This document shows, in pieces, positions 24,080 through 32,914 of a stretch of 64,000 nucleotides of DNA. Position 1 is the stretch's first letter. Each line of letters opens with the position of its first letter. Where the stretch lies: positions 1 through 64,000 of the forward strand of contig CAYPID010000005.1 of assembly GCA_964410725.1 (NCBI GenBank), read 5' to 3'. The notes under the pieces are model-generated. The model was not told where the DNA came from, did no database searches, and saw nothing but the letters and a program-made list of their open reading frames with translations. The position numbers and the translations under genes were made by a program. This DNA comes from CALAZP01 sp964410725 (GTDB taxonomy: Bacteria; Bacteroidota; Bacteroidia; Chitinophagales; Saprospiraceae).

Positions 24080-25648
24080 ATGGAAAAATTTAAGATTTCA
24101 TTAAAGATGCTCATTTTGGCGCTCGGCTTTTCAGCTGTAGCTCCGTCTTGTACTGATCTCGATGAAGAGTTGTTCAGCCAGGTGAGTGCCGATAATTTCT
24201 TCCAAACGGAGGAAGAACTCGTATCTGCTCTTGGAGCAGCATACACTTCTCTATATGGATTTGCTGGTAACGGCACAGTATGGGGAATACAAGAAGTATC
24301 CTCAGACGAGGTAGTGGTTCCTACCAGAGGACCAGACTGGGGTGATGGTGGTCACTGGGTAAGATTACACCAGCAAAATTGGACTGCTGAAGATCCATTG
24401 GTGAACGGTGGCTGGAGTTTCCTTTTTGGAGGTGTTAGTGCTACCAACAGATTGATTTATCAGTTTGAATTGTTGAACAACCCATTAACTGAGCCATTCA
24501 TTGGTGAGTTAAAGGCATTAAGAGCAATTTATTACTTATGGTTGCTTGACCTTTATGGAAATGTTCCTATTGTGACTTCTTTTGCGGATGCGGATCCTAA
24601 CCCTGCAACCAATTCAAGGTTGGAAGTATACAATTTTGTAGAATCAGAATTGACATCTGCTTTAAATTCAGTAACTGATGCGGTTGATGGTTCTACTTAT
24701 GGTAGAGTAAACAAAAATGTGGTAAATACTGCATTAGCCAGGTTGTATTTGAATGCTGAAGTATACACAGGTTCTGCTCAATGGTCAAAGGCTGCCGCTG
24801 CTGCCGATGCTGTTATCAATTCTGGTAACTATGCTTTAGAGTCAGATTATTTTGCCAACTTCAATGTTGACAATTCCGGATCTGGAGAAAACATTTGGGT
24901 CATTCCATATGATGAAGTTTTCGCTGGTGGATTCAACCTAGTGATGATGACTTTAAGTTACTTAAATCAGCAATCATATAATTTAGCTGCCCAACCGTGG
25001 AATGGTTTTTGTACTGTTGAAGAATTTTACAATTCTTACGAAGATACAGACTTAAGAAAAGGTCAACCCAATACTGAAGATGGACCATCTGCAGTTAGAG
25101 GTAATTTCTTAGTTGGGCCACAGTGGGATGTAACTGGTCGAGTAAGATTAGTAGATGATGGAACTACAGCTTCTGGTATTGATCCTGATGGACCTCCGTT
25201 TACCTTAAGAGCTTATATTAATGAATTATTCCCTACTGCTTGGAGAGAAGCTGGAGCTAGAATTTCGAAGTATGAATTCCAAATTGGTGGTCGTCAGAAT
25301 ATGAATAATGATTATCCTTTATTCAGATATGCGGATGTATTATTAATGAAAGCAGAAGCGTTGTGGAGACAAAACCCTGGAAGCGCTGAAGCCTTGGCTT
25401 TAGTAAACCAGATTAGAGCTAGAGCAGGTGTAGATCCTTTCACTGAATTGACAGCAGATAATCTACTAGCTGAAAGAGGCCGGGAAATGTTTGCCGAAGC
25501 CATCAGAAGAACTGACTTGATTAGATTCGGCGTATTCACAGATGCATGGTGGGCTAAAGATGTTCAGCCTGAATGTAAGGAGTTAATGCCAATTCCTAAG
25601 AATCAAACAGATTCTAACCCCAACTTAGTACAGAACGAATGTTACTAA
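24080..25648 (+). CDS. RagB/SusD family nutrient-uptake outer-membrane lipoprotein
   Basis: 522 residues with a lipoprotein signal (lipobox ending at Cys24, VAPSC). SusD features: LDEELFSQVSADNFFQTEEEL near the start, helical repeats (LKALRAIYYLWLLDLYGNVPIVT), YPLFRYADVLLMKAEALWR and the C-terminal signature LLAERGREMFAEAIRRTDLIRFG, ending in a NQTDSNPNLVQNECY tail. It forms the lid over the SusC barrel and binds the substrate outside the cell. A strong terminator follows 26 bp after its stop, so susC and susD form the core transcript. Confidence 0.96.
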   Translation: MEKFKISLKMLILALGFSAVAPSCTDLDEELFSQVSADNFFQTEEELVSALGAAYTSLYGFAGNGTVWGIQEVSSDEVVVPTRGPDWGDGGHWVRLHQQNWTAEDPLVNGGWSFLFGGVSATNRLIYQFELLNNPLTEPFIGELKALRAIYYLWLLDLYGNVPIVTSFADADPNPATNSRLEVYNFVESELTSALNSVTDAVDGSTYGRVNKNVVNTALARLYLNAEVYTGSAQWSKAAAAADAVINSGNYALESDYFANFNVDNSGSGENIWVIPYDEVFAGGFNLVMMTLSYLNQQSYNLAAQPWNGFCTVEEFYNSYEDTDLRKGQPNTEDGPSAVRGNFLVGPQWDVTGRVRLVDDGTTASGIDPDGPPFTLRAYINELFPTAWREAGARISKYEFQIGGRQNMNNDYPLFRYADVLLMKAEALWRQNPGSAEALALVNQIRARAGVDPFTELTADNLLAERGREMFAEAIRRTDLIRFGVFTDAWWAKDVQPECKELMPIPKNQTDSNPNLVQNECY

Positions 25649-25674
25649 TAATTGGTTAAAATCTAAAAAATATG

Positions 25675-25710
25675 AATACCCGTATCTTTCCGAGATACGG
25701 GTATTTTTTT
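25675..25710 (+). terminator. Intrinsic terminator after SusD
   Basis: Perfect 13-bp stem AATACCCGTATCT / AGATACGGGTATT with loop TTCCG, followed by five T. It ends only 3 bp before the ATG at 25714 of the next gene. Partial read-through here would set the dose of the downstream surface-protein block relative to SusC/SusD. Confidence 0.93.
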
Positions 25711-25713
25711 CCT

Positions 25714-28700
25714 ATGAGAAATTTTGTTTTTGCCTTTGTTTTTTCCGCTGCTATTATTGCTTGCCAATCTGATCAGAATTCTGATGGGGACTCCATTTTT
25801 ATTCCATTAACCGAACAGGAAACCGGCATTTCTTTTGTCAATCAATTAGATTATACAGAGGAATTCAATGTCTATACTTTTAGAAATTTTTACAATGGAG
25901 CAGGCATTGGAGTGGGAGATTTCAATAGAGATGGATTGGAGGATTTATTTTTTGCGGGTAATCAGGTAGATAATGCGCTTTATCTCAACAAAGGAAATTT
26001 TGAATTTGAGGAAGTTACCACTACTGCTGGTGTTGCCTCAGAAAATGTTTGGACCACTGGAGTGTCCGTAGTAGATGTTAATGGTGATGGATGGTTAGAT
26101 TTATACTTGTGTAAGAGCGGAGACCTAAAAGGGGAAAATCGGCACAATGAATTATTCATTAATGAAGGAATTATTGGACAAAAGGAAGGACTTCCTCTTG
26201 TTAGTTTCAAGGAGCAATCTAAGTTAATGGGCCTGGATGATATAGGACTGGCTACTCATGCGGCTTTTTTTGATTACGATTTAGATGGTGATTTGGATGT
26301 TTATTTGCTTAATAATTCATTCAGAAGTGTTGGTAATTATGACTTGCGCCCCGATCAAAGAAACATAAGAGATGAGGAGGGGGGAAATAAATTAATGCGG
26401 AATGACAATGGATTTTTTGTAGATGTAAGTGAGGAAGCTGGTATTTATGGAAGTGCAATAGGATTTGGACTTGGGGTCACTATTGGGGATATTAATAAAG
26501 ATGGTTGGCCAGATATTTATGTGAGTAATGATTTTTTTGAAAAGGATTATCTATACCTCAATCAGCAAGACGGAACTTTCGGAGAGTCGAGTGACGCGTA
26601 CATAAGTGAAATGAGTATGGGGTCCATGGGAGCGGATATGGCAGACCTTAATAATGACGGATGGCCTGATTTGTTCGTCACCGAGATGTTACCGCAGTCC
26701 GAAAATCGGCTTAAAACAAAGGCATCATTTGAAAATTGGAATAAGTTTTCGATGAATATTCAAAATGGATACCACAGACAATTTTCTCGAAATGCCCTGC
26801 AGTATAATTTAGCTGGAAAAGGATTTTCAGAAATCTCCAGAATGACTGGAATGGAGGCTACTGATTGGAGTTGGGGTGCTTTAATCGCTGATTTTGATAC
26901 TGATGGACTCAAAGATGTTTTTGTTGCTAATGGTATTTATAAGGATTTATTAGATCAGGACTATATCAACATCTATAGTAATCCGGAAACTGTACGGCAG
27001 ATATTATTTGAGAAAAAGGGTGGGATAAAGGAACTGGTGGAGATGATTCCATCGGAGCCGATTTCAAATTTTATGTTTAAGAACCATTCCAATGCTTCTT
27101 TTTCCAATGTAACTTCAGATTGGGGACTCGCAATGCCAAGTTTTAGTAATGGAAGTGTATATGTTGATATAGATAATGATGGTGATTTGGACTTAGTGGT
27201 CAACAATATTAATATGCCCCCTTTTGTTTACCGCAACCAGAGTATAGATTTGAATCAACTTCATTACTTAAAGGTTCGACTGATTGATTCAACGCAAAAC
27301 AATTATTATGCAATTGGTGCAAAGGCAAGTATACATTATTCCGATACCATTCAATGGCTGGAGAATCACCCAGCTCGTGGGTTCATGTCCAGTATTGATA
27401 GCAGACTAAATTTTGGTTTAGGCGGAATAGATCATTTGGATTCTCTGGTAATTCAATGGCCTGATGGGACTATTGAAACTGTTCAAAATCCTCCGATAGA
27501 TACATTCTTAACCATCTTTAAAAAGGAAGTTACCGAACAGCCTCATCAACTTACTGACATGTTCTTAGAACAAGCTCTTTTTTTAGAGGATAATGGCACC
27601 GCTCTAAGTACCCCCTTTTTGCATCAAGAACGCCCTTTTTCGGATTTTGACAGGGAGCCTCTTACCTTTTTTATGCACAGCAATTTGGGACCTGCTTGTT
27701 GCCAAGGTGATGTCAATAGTGATGGATTAATTGATTTTTATGTAGGTGGAGCTGCCGGGCAGGAAGGGATGTTATATATTCAACAGGCCAATGGCGAATT
27801 TGATGCGGTTTCCATTTCAAAGGATGAGTTGCGAGAAACAGTTGATTGTGTCATTGACGATTTTAATAATGATGGCAAGAAAGACCTTTATTTAGCCAAC
27901 GGAAGTAGCGAATATGGTCCTAATAATATTCAGCAATCTGATCAATTATTGCTACAAACAGGAAACTTAATATTTGAACCTTCTACACAATTACTGCCTA
28001 CTTTTAATTTCGATTTCAGTACTGCAGTACAGTTTATTGACTATAACCAAGATGGAAATCAGGATTTATTGGTGGGTACTTTTTCCAAAACTAATGTTTA
28101 CGGGATTCCCGGAAACATCTATGTATTGGAAAATGATGGAACGGGTACATTTACAGATGTAACTGTCCAGGTCCTTCCAGGTGGAATAGAGGTGGGTATG
28201 ATTACAGATATAGCAGTTGGAGATTTCAATTTGGATGGATATCAGGATTTCGCAGCGGTTGGTGAATGGATGGCCCCAAAAATATTTTGGGGAAATGGAA
28301 TTGGTTTTGACGAGTATGTATCTGAATCATTGAAAGCACTAACCGGTATTTGGCTTTGTACGGAGGTTGTAGATGTGGATCAGGATGGTGATTTAGATAT
28401 TTTATTGGGAAATATTGGGGAAAACACCCGTTTTCCAGGGACTTGGCACTTAGTGATCAATGATTTTGATCGCAATGGCAAAGTAGAGCAAGTTTTGGGA
28501 TACGAAAATAAAGCTGGGGAATTATTCTCTTTTGCACAACGAGGGGATCTCGTCAAACAAATGCCATATTTGAGTAAGAAGTATCCAAATTACAGTGCTT
28601 TTGCAGGAGAAACTTTATTAGATATATTTGGAGAGGAAGCCTTTCATAATAGTATTCAGCTTTCTGCAGCTGTTAAATCTTCGGGTTGGCTTGAGAATGA

Positions 28701-29022
28701 TGGAAAAGGCGATTTTGAATTTAAAAAATTAGACAAACAAGCACAAATTTCAAGTGTTTATAGTTTTGCATATGATTCGGCTTCCAATCAATTATTTTTT
28801 GGGGGAAACCAATCCAGAATAAAACCTGAATTGGGCAGTAACTTGGGTAATGCCTTGAGTGTTATCAGTATTCAAGAAGGCGTTTTCGGACCTGTGTGGC
28901 CGCTAAGTCCAGAAGTTGGTTTGACTTCCGAAATCAGGAATTTGCTTTGTGTTCCAACCCCAAAAGGAAATCAATTGATTGTCGGCAGGAGTCACGATTA
29001 TTTGAAAATATATAAGTATTAG
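25714..29022 (+). CDS. FG-GAP/VCBS repeat lipoprotein with ASPIC/UnbV domain (CRTAC1-like), copy 1
   Basis: 1,102 residues from the ATG at 25714. An in-frame ATG at 25672 would start inside the terminator stem and displace the lipoprotein signal, so I reject it. Lipobox near SAAIIAC. Two sets of FG-GAP blades with calcium-type DxDxDG loops (VDVNGDGWLDLY, FDYDLDGDLDVYLLNN, IGDINKDGWPDIYVSNDF, ADLNNDGWPDLFVTEM) flank an ASPIC/UnbV domain (about 515-610, YAIGAKASIHY...LNFGLGGIDHLDSLVIQWPDGT). Such integrin-like propellers are surface exposed and often occur beside SusC/SusD. Binding or scaffold role is inferred. Close paralogue of the gene at 29598. Confidence 0.9.
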   Translation: MRNFVFAFVFSAAIIACQSDQNSDGDSIFIPLTEQETGISFVNQLDYTEEFNVYTFRNFYNGAGIGVGDFNRDGLEDLFFAGNQVDNALYLNKGNFEFEEVTTTAGVASENVWTTGVSVVDVNGDGWLDLYLCKSGDLKGENRHNELFINEGIIGQKEGLPLVSFKEQSKLMGLDDIGLATHAAFFDYDLDGDLDVYLLNNSFRSVGNYDLRPDQRNIRDEEGGNKLMRNDNGFFVDVSEEAGIYGSAIGFGLGVTIGDINKDGWPDIYVSNDFFEKDYLYLNQQDGTFGESSDAYISEMSMGSMGADMADLNNDGWPDLFVTEMLPQSENRLKTKASFENWNKFSMNIQNGYHRQFSRNALQYNLAGKGFSEISRMTGMEATDWSWGALIADFDTDGLKDVFVANGIYKDLLDQDYINIYSNPETVRQILFEKKGGIKELVEMIPSEPISNFMFKNHSNASFSNVTSDWGLAMPSFSNGSVYVDIDNDGDLDLVVNNINMPPFVYRNQSIDLNQLHYLKVRLIDSTQNNYYAIGAKASIHYSDTIQWLENHPARGFMSSIDSRLNFGLGGIDHLDSLVIQWPDGTIETVQNPPIDTFLTIFKKEVTEQPHQLTDMFLEQALFLEDNGTALSTPFLHQERPFSDFDREPLTFFMHSNLGPACCQGDVNSDGLIDFYVGGAAGQEGMLYIQQANGEFDAVSISKDELRETVDCVIDDFNNDGKKDLYLANGSSEYGPNNIQQSDQLLLQTGNLIFEPSTQLLPTFNFDFSTAVQFIDYNQDGNQDLLVGTFSKTNVYGIPGNIYVLENDGTGTFTDVTVQVLPGGIEVGMITDIAVGDFNLDGYQDFAAVGEWMAPKIFWGNGIGFDEYVSESLKALTGIWLCTEVVDVDQDGDLDILLGNIGENTRFPGTWHLVINDFDRNGKVEQVLGYENKAGELFSFAQRGDLVKQMPYLSKKYPNYSAFAGETLLDIFGEEAFHNSIQLSAAVKSSGWLENDGKGDFEFKKLDKQAQISSVYSFAYDSASNQLFFGGNQSRIKPELGSNLGNALSVISIQEGVFGPVWPLSPEVGLTSEIRNLLCVPTPKGNQLIVGRSHDYLKIYKY

Positions 29023-29025
29023 ACC

Positions 29026-29598
29026 ATGAAAATAAACTACCTGCTTTTGTTTTTTATTGGATGGGTACTATGGGCCTGTGAGACTCCTTCAACATACGAA
29101 AAAACGGTTCAAGAGGAGTTAGCATCTGGAATTCGAAACGACAGTTTGTTTTTCGGTTTCTATTTTGGGATGCCTTCTGCTGATTTTTTTGCCTATTGTT
29201 GGGAAAAAAATAAATCTGGAGAATTTACCTCGGGTGGCGGAAATACAATGGTTCAAACCGAAATTCAGGGGTTGCCTTACCGTGCTAATATGCAATTTTA
29301 TCCTTTATTTGAGGATGATAAGATTCAGTCCATGACCCTTAATTTTAGTTATGTAGCGTGGTCTCCTTGGCATAAGCATCTCAGTGCCGAGTCATTATTG
29401 GAGGATGTCAAGGTCTTATTTGGAATTTGGTATGGGGGTCAATTTTTTGAAGTCAATTCTATTGGCTGGGGGAAGACTTATGTAATGATTCAGGGGAATA
29501 GGCGTGTGGTTATTTATTATCAGCAAGAAAACCGAGTGGATGCCCTAATTTCTGATTTGACCAACGAAGATGATTTATTAAATACAGATAATTTTTGA
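29026..29598 (+). CDS. Small lipoprotein of unknown function
   Basis: 190 residues, family not recognised. The signal peptide ends in a clear lipobox (WVLWAC). The mature part is a small mixed domain with many aromatic residues (DSLFFGFYFGMPSADFFAYC, YRANMQFYPLFEDDKIQSMTL, VLFGIWYGGQFFEVNSIGWG) and an acidic tail. It lies 3 bp after the first ASPIC/UnbV gene, and its stop overlaps the start of the second by one base (TGATG). That tight coupling suggests a protein that works with the propellers, but no activity can be read from it. Confidence 0.75.
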   Translation: MKINYLLLFFIGWVLWACETPSTYEKTVQEELASGIRNDSLFFGFYFGMPSADFFAYCWEKNKSGEFTSGGGNTMVQTEIQGLPYRANMQFYPLFEDDKIQSMTLNFSYVAWSPWHKHLSAESLLEDVKVLFGIWYGGQFFEVNSIGWGKTYVMIQGNRRVVIYYQQENRVDALISDLTNEDDLLNTDNF

Positions 29599-32500
29599 TG
29601 AAAAATATTGTTTGTTCTCTTTTTATAGTTCTGGCCATCGGTTGTACTCAAGAGCAGTCCAATCCAATCAAACAGTTTGTCGAACATCCTTCATCTGTTA
29701 GTGGAATAGATTTCACGAATCAACTTTCCTATTTACAAAATTTCAACATCTATACCTATCGGAATTTTTACAATGGAGGAGGAGTAGCGGTCGGGGATGT
29801 CAATCAAGATGGGTGGGTGGATTTGTATTTCACAGGTAATATGGTTTCCAATAAACTGTATTTGAATAATGGAGATTTGACTTTTGAGGATGTGACTGAA
29901 TCTTCAGGGGTAGGTGGAACAGGAGGATGGTCAACTGGAGTTAGCATGGCAGATGTTAATGGCGATGGATTATTGGATATATACGTTTGTAATTCTGGTA
30001 AAATGGGAGGAGACGATAAGCGAAATGAATTATTTATTAATCAGGGGGATGGAAAATTCGAAGAAATGGCGGCTCTTTATGGTCTTGATGATCCGGGGTA
30101 TTCTACTCATGCTGCTTTTTTCGATTATGATAAAGATGGGGATTTAGATGTTTACTTACTCAATAATTCTTTTCAAGCTATTGGAAGTTTTAATTTGAGA
30201 AAAAACGAAAGACCAAAAAGAGATGCTGAAGGGGGAGATAAACTGTTTCGAAATGATGGAAATGTATTCACCGATGTAAGTGAGGAAGCTGGAATATACG
30301 GCAGTGTTATTGGATTCGGATTGGGAGTAACCGTAGGGGATATTAACAAAGATGGATGGTTAGATATATATGTATCCAATGATTTTTTTGAGCGAGATTA
30401 TATCTATATGAATCAGGGAAACGGAACTTTTGAGGAGGTATTGGAGCAACAAATGAAGTCCATCAGTGGTGCTTCAATGGGAGCGGATATGGCAGACTTA
30501 AATAATGATGCATTACCCGATATTTTTGTAACAGAGATGTTACCTGAACCCAATGATCGATTGAAAACTAAAACCACTTTTGAAAACTGGGATCGATATC
30601 AATACAATGTAGAGAATGGATATTACCATCAATTTACCAGAAATATGCTTCAGCTTAATAATGGAGATGGTACTTTTTCAGAAGTAGGTCGCTTGGCCGG
30701 GATAGAAGCCACTGATTGGAGTTGGGGTGCTTTGATTGCAGATTTTGATAATGATGGACGGAAAGACCTTTTTGTAGCCAATGGAATTCTGAGAGATTTA
30801 ACCGACCAAGATTATATTAATTATGTTTCCACGGAAGAAATTGCTAAATCCGTAATTAAAAATGATGGAGTAGATTATCAACAATTAACAGATGCCATCC
30901 CTTCCAATAAAATTCCAAATTACCTATACCAAAACCAGGGTTTTTTACAATTTGAAAATGTGACCGAAGATTGGGGGCTTGCCGATCCTTCGCATTCTAA
31001 TGGTTCAGCTTATGGGGATTTGGACAATGATGGGGATTTGGATTTGGTAATTAATAATTTGAATGATGAAGCCAAGATCTACCTCAATCAAAATGAACGG
31101 ACCAACCCCAATTATCATTTTTTAAAAATAGAATTAGAAGGAAGTCCTAAGAATTATCAGGCTGTTGGAACCAAATTAACGGTATTTAGCTCCGAGGGGT
31201 CTTTGTACCTGGAGCAAGTTCCTGTTAAGGGATTTCAATCCTCGGTAGATCCCCGTCCTAATTTTGGATTAGGGGCAATTGCTACCATAGATAGTTTGGT
31301 TATTGAGTGGATGGATGGGCAGCGGCAAACTATTAGGGAGGTTCCGATAGATACTACCTTGGTGTTGGTATTACCTGATCACGCTACTGATTTTGTCGAT
31401 GATTATATTAAAACCCAATCAGAGGAAGGGTTGCTTTTTTCCCAAGGGAATCCTCCTGCGTTTGCCCATTTAGAAAATAAATTTGACCAATTTGATAGAG
31501 ATCGGCTACTGTACCATATGCAAACTGCGGAGGGGCCTGCTCTTTGTCGTGGTGATTTTAATGGGGATGGCCTATTTGACGTATTTGTTGGGGGAGCAGC
31601 TGGACAATCCAGCCGATTGTTTTTGCAATCCTCCTCAGGTTGGGTTCCAGCATCTGTTGAGATTTTAGATCAAGACCAATCTTCTGAAGATGTGGATTGT
31701 ACCTGTTTTGATGCGGATGGTGATGGAGATACAGACATTTATGTCGCAAGCGGAAGCGCAGAATTTTCAGGTAATTCATCTGCATTAATTGACCGATTAT
31801 ATCTCAATGATGGACAGGGAAATTTGACCAAATCGAATCAAATCCTTCCTAGTTTTAAGTTTGAAAACTCTTCTTGCGTTCGACCATCGGATGTTGATGG
31901 CGATGGAGATTTGGATTTATTTGTTGGGGTGGGCACCAAAAATCAATTAATTGGTTTGCCAGCAAGCAGTTATTTATTGTTGAATGATGGACAGGGAAAT
32001 TTCTCTGATCAAACCACAGCGTTGGCACCTTCTTTGCTGAATTTGGGTATGGTTAAGGATGCGGCCTGGATAGATATAGAAGGCGATGGGGATGAGGATT
32101 TAATTGTAGTGGGAACTTATTTACCTATTACCTTATTTTTGAACGATGGGGGAAAGTTGATCAAAGTTGATGATGTTCCAGGGTTTCAAAAGACTAACGG
32201 ATGGTGGAATACGATAGCGGTAGATGATTTCAATGAAGATGGTATGCCTGATTTGGTTGTAGGCAATCATGGGTTGAATTCTAGATTCAAAGCTTCTTCA
32301 GAATTTCCGGTTTGCATGTATATTAATGATTTTGACAATAACGGTTCCATTGACCCCATCATTTGTAGGTATTTTGGGGATCAATCCTATCCTTTGGTAC
32401 TCCGTCACGATTTAATTACGCAATTACCCGGTCTTAAAAAGAAGTACAATTTATATGAAGATTACAGGGACGCTACGATAAACGATATGTTTGACGCCGA

Positions 32501-32903
32501 CCAACTAAAAAGCGCCCTTCAATTAGATGCCTATACCATGGAGAGTGCATTTTTCCTCAACAAGGGGAATGGAAATTTTGAGCGTCAATCTTTACCAATG
32601 GAAGCTCAGTTTGCCCCGGTCAATGATATATTGGTAGATGATTTAGATGGAGACGGTCATTTGGACTTATTACTGGGGGGTAATTTTTATTACGCCAAAC
32701 CAGAGGTAGGCAGATATGATGCGAGTTATGGCACATTCCTTAAAGGAGATGGACGAGGGAATTTTAAATTTATCCCTAATCGCGAAACGGGTTTGAAAAT
32801 AGAAGATCAGGTTTCCAATTTCGTTGCTCTGGAGGTTAATGGCAGGTATTCCATAATGGTCGCCAAGAACAATCAGCCGCTTCAATTAATCCACGTTCAT
32901 TAA
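29598..32903 (+). CDS. FG-GAP/VCBS repeat lipoprotein with ASPIC/UnbV domain, copy 2
   Basis: 1,101 residues from the ATG at 29598, which shares its A with the upstream stop. Lipobox at IGC17. Organisation is the same as copy 1: N-terminal FG-GAP blades (VDVYLLNNSF, IGDINKDG-type loops), ASPIC/UnbV domain (AVGTKLTVFSSEG...NFGLGAIATIDSLVIEWMDGQ) and a second set of blades (FNGDGLFDVFVGGAAGQ, DVDGDGDLDLFVGVG). Stretches such as GIYGSVIGFGLGVTVGDINKDG are nearly identical to copy 1, pointing to a tandem duplication. Calcium binding is expected from the loops; the ligand is unknown. Confidence 0.9.
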   Translation: MKNIVCSLFIVLAIGCTQEQSNPIKQFVEHPSSVSGIDFTNQLSYLQNFNIYTYRNFYNGGGVAVGDVNQDGWVDLYFTGNMVSNKLYLNNGDLTFEDVTESSGVGGTGGWSTGVSMADVNGDGLLDIYVCNSGKMGGDDKRNELFINQGDGKFEEMAALYGLDDPGYSTHAAFFDYDKDGDLDVYLLNNSFQAIGSFNLRKNERPKRDAEGGDKLFRNDGNVFTDVSEEAGIYGSVIGFGLGVTVGDINKDGWLDIYVSNDFFERDYIYMNQGNGTFEEVLEQQMKSISGASMGADMADLNNDALPDIFVTEMLPEPNDRLKTKTTFENWDRYQYNVENGYYHQFTRNMLQLNNGDGTFSEVGRLAGIEATDWSWGALIADFDNDGRKDLFVANGILRDLTDQDYINYVSTEEIAKSVIKNDGVDYQQLTDAIPSNKIPNYLYQNQGFLQFENVTEDWGLADPSHSNGSAYGDLDNDGDLDLVINNLNDEAKIYLNQNERTNPNYHFLKIELEGSPKNYQAVGTKLTVFSSEGSLYLEQVPVKGFQSSVDPRPNFGLGAIATIDSLVIEWMDGQRQTIREVPIDTTLVLVLPDHATDFVDDYIKTQSEEGLLFSQGNPPAFAHLENKFDQFDRDRLLYHMQTAEGPALCRGDFNGDGLFDVFVGGAAGQSSRLFLQSSSGWVPASVEILDQDQSSEDVDCTCFDADGDGDTDIYVASGSAEFSGNSSALIDRLYLNDGQGNLTKSNQILPSFKFENSSCVRPSDVDGDGDLDLFVGVGTKNQLIGLPASSYLLLNDGQGNFSDQTTALAPSLLNLGMVKDAAWIDIEGDGDEDLIVVGTYLPITLFLNDGGKLIKVDDVPGFQKTNGWWNTIAVDDFNEDGMPDLVVGNHGLNSRFKASSEFPVCMYINDFDNNGSIDPIICRYFGDQSYPLVLRHDLITQLPGLKKKYNLYEDYRDATINDMFDADQLKSALQLDAYTMESAFFLNKGNGNFERQSLPMEAQFAPVNDILVDDLDGDGHLDLLLGGNFYYAKPEVGRYDASYGTFLKGDGRGNFKFIPNRETGLKIEDQVSNFVALEVNGRYSIMVAKNNQPLQLIHVH

Positions 32904-32914
32904 ATTAAAAAGGT

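Noticed and set aside
25672..25713. Extra 14 N-terminal residues for the first ASPIC/UnbV gene
   Set aside because: They are encoded by the terminator stem-loop and would mask the lipoprotein signal peptide that starts at 25714.
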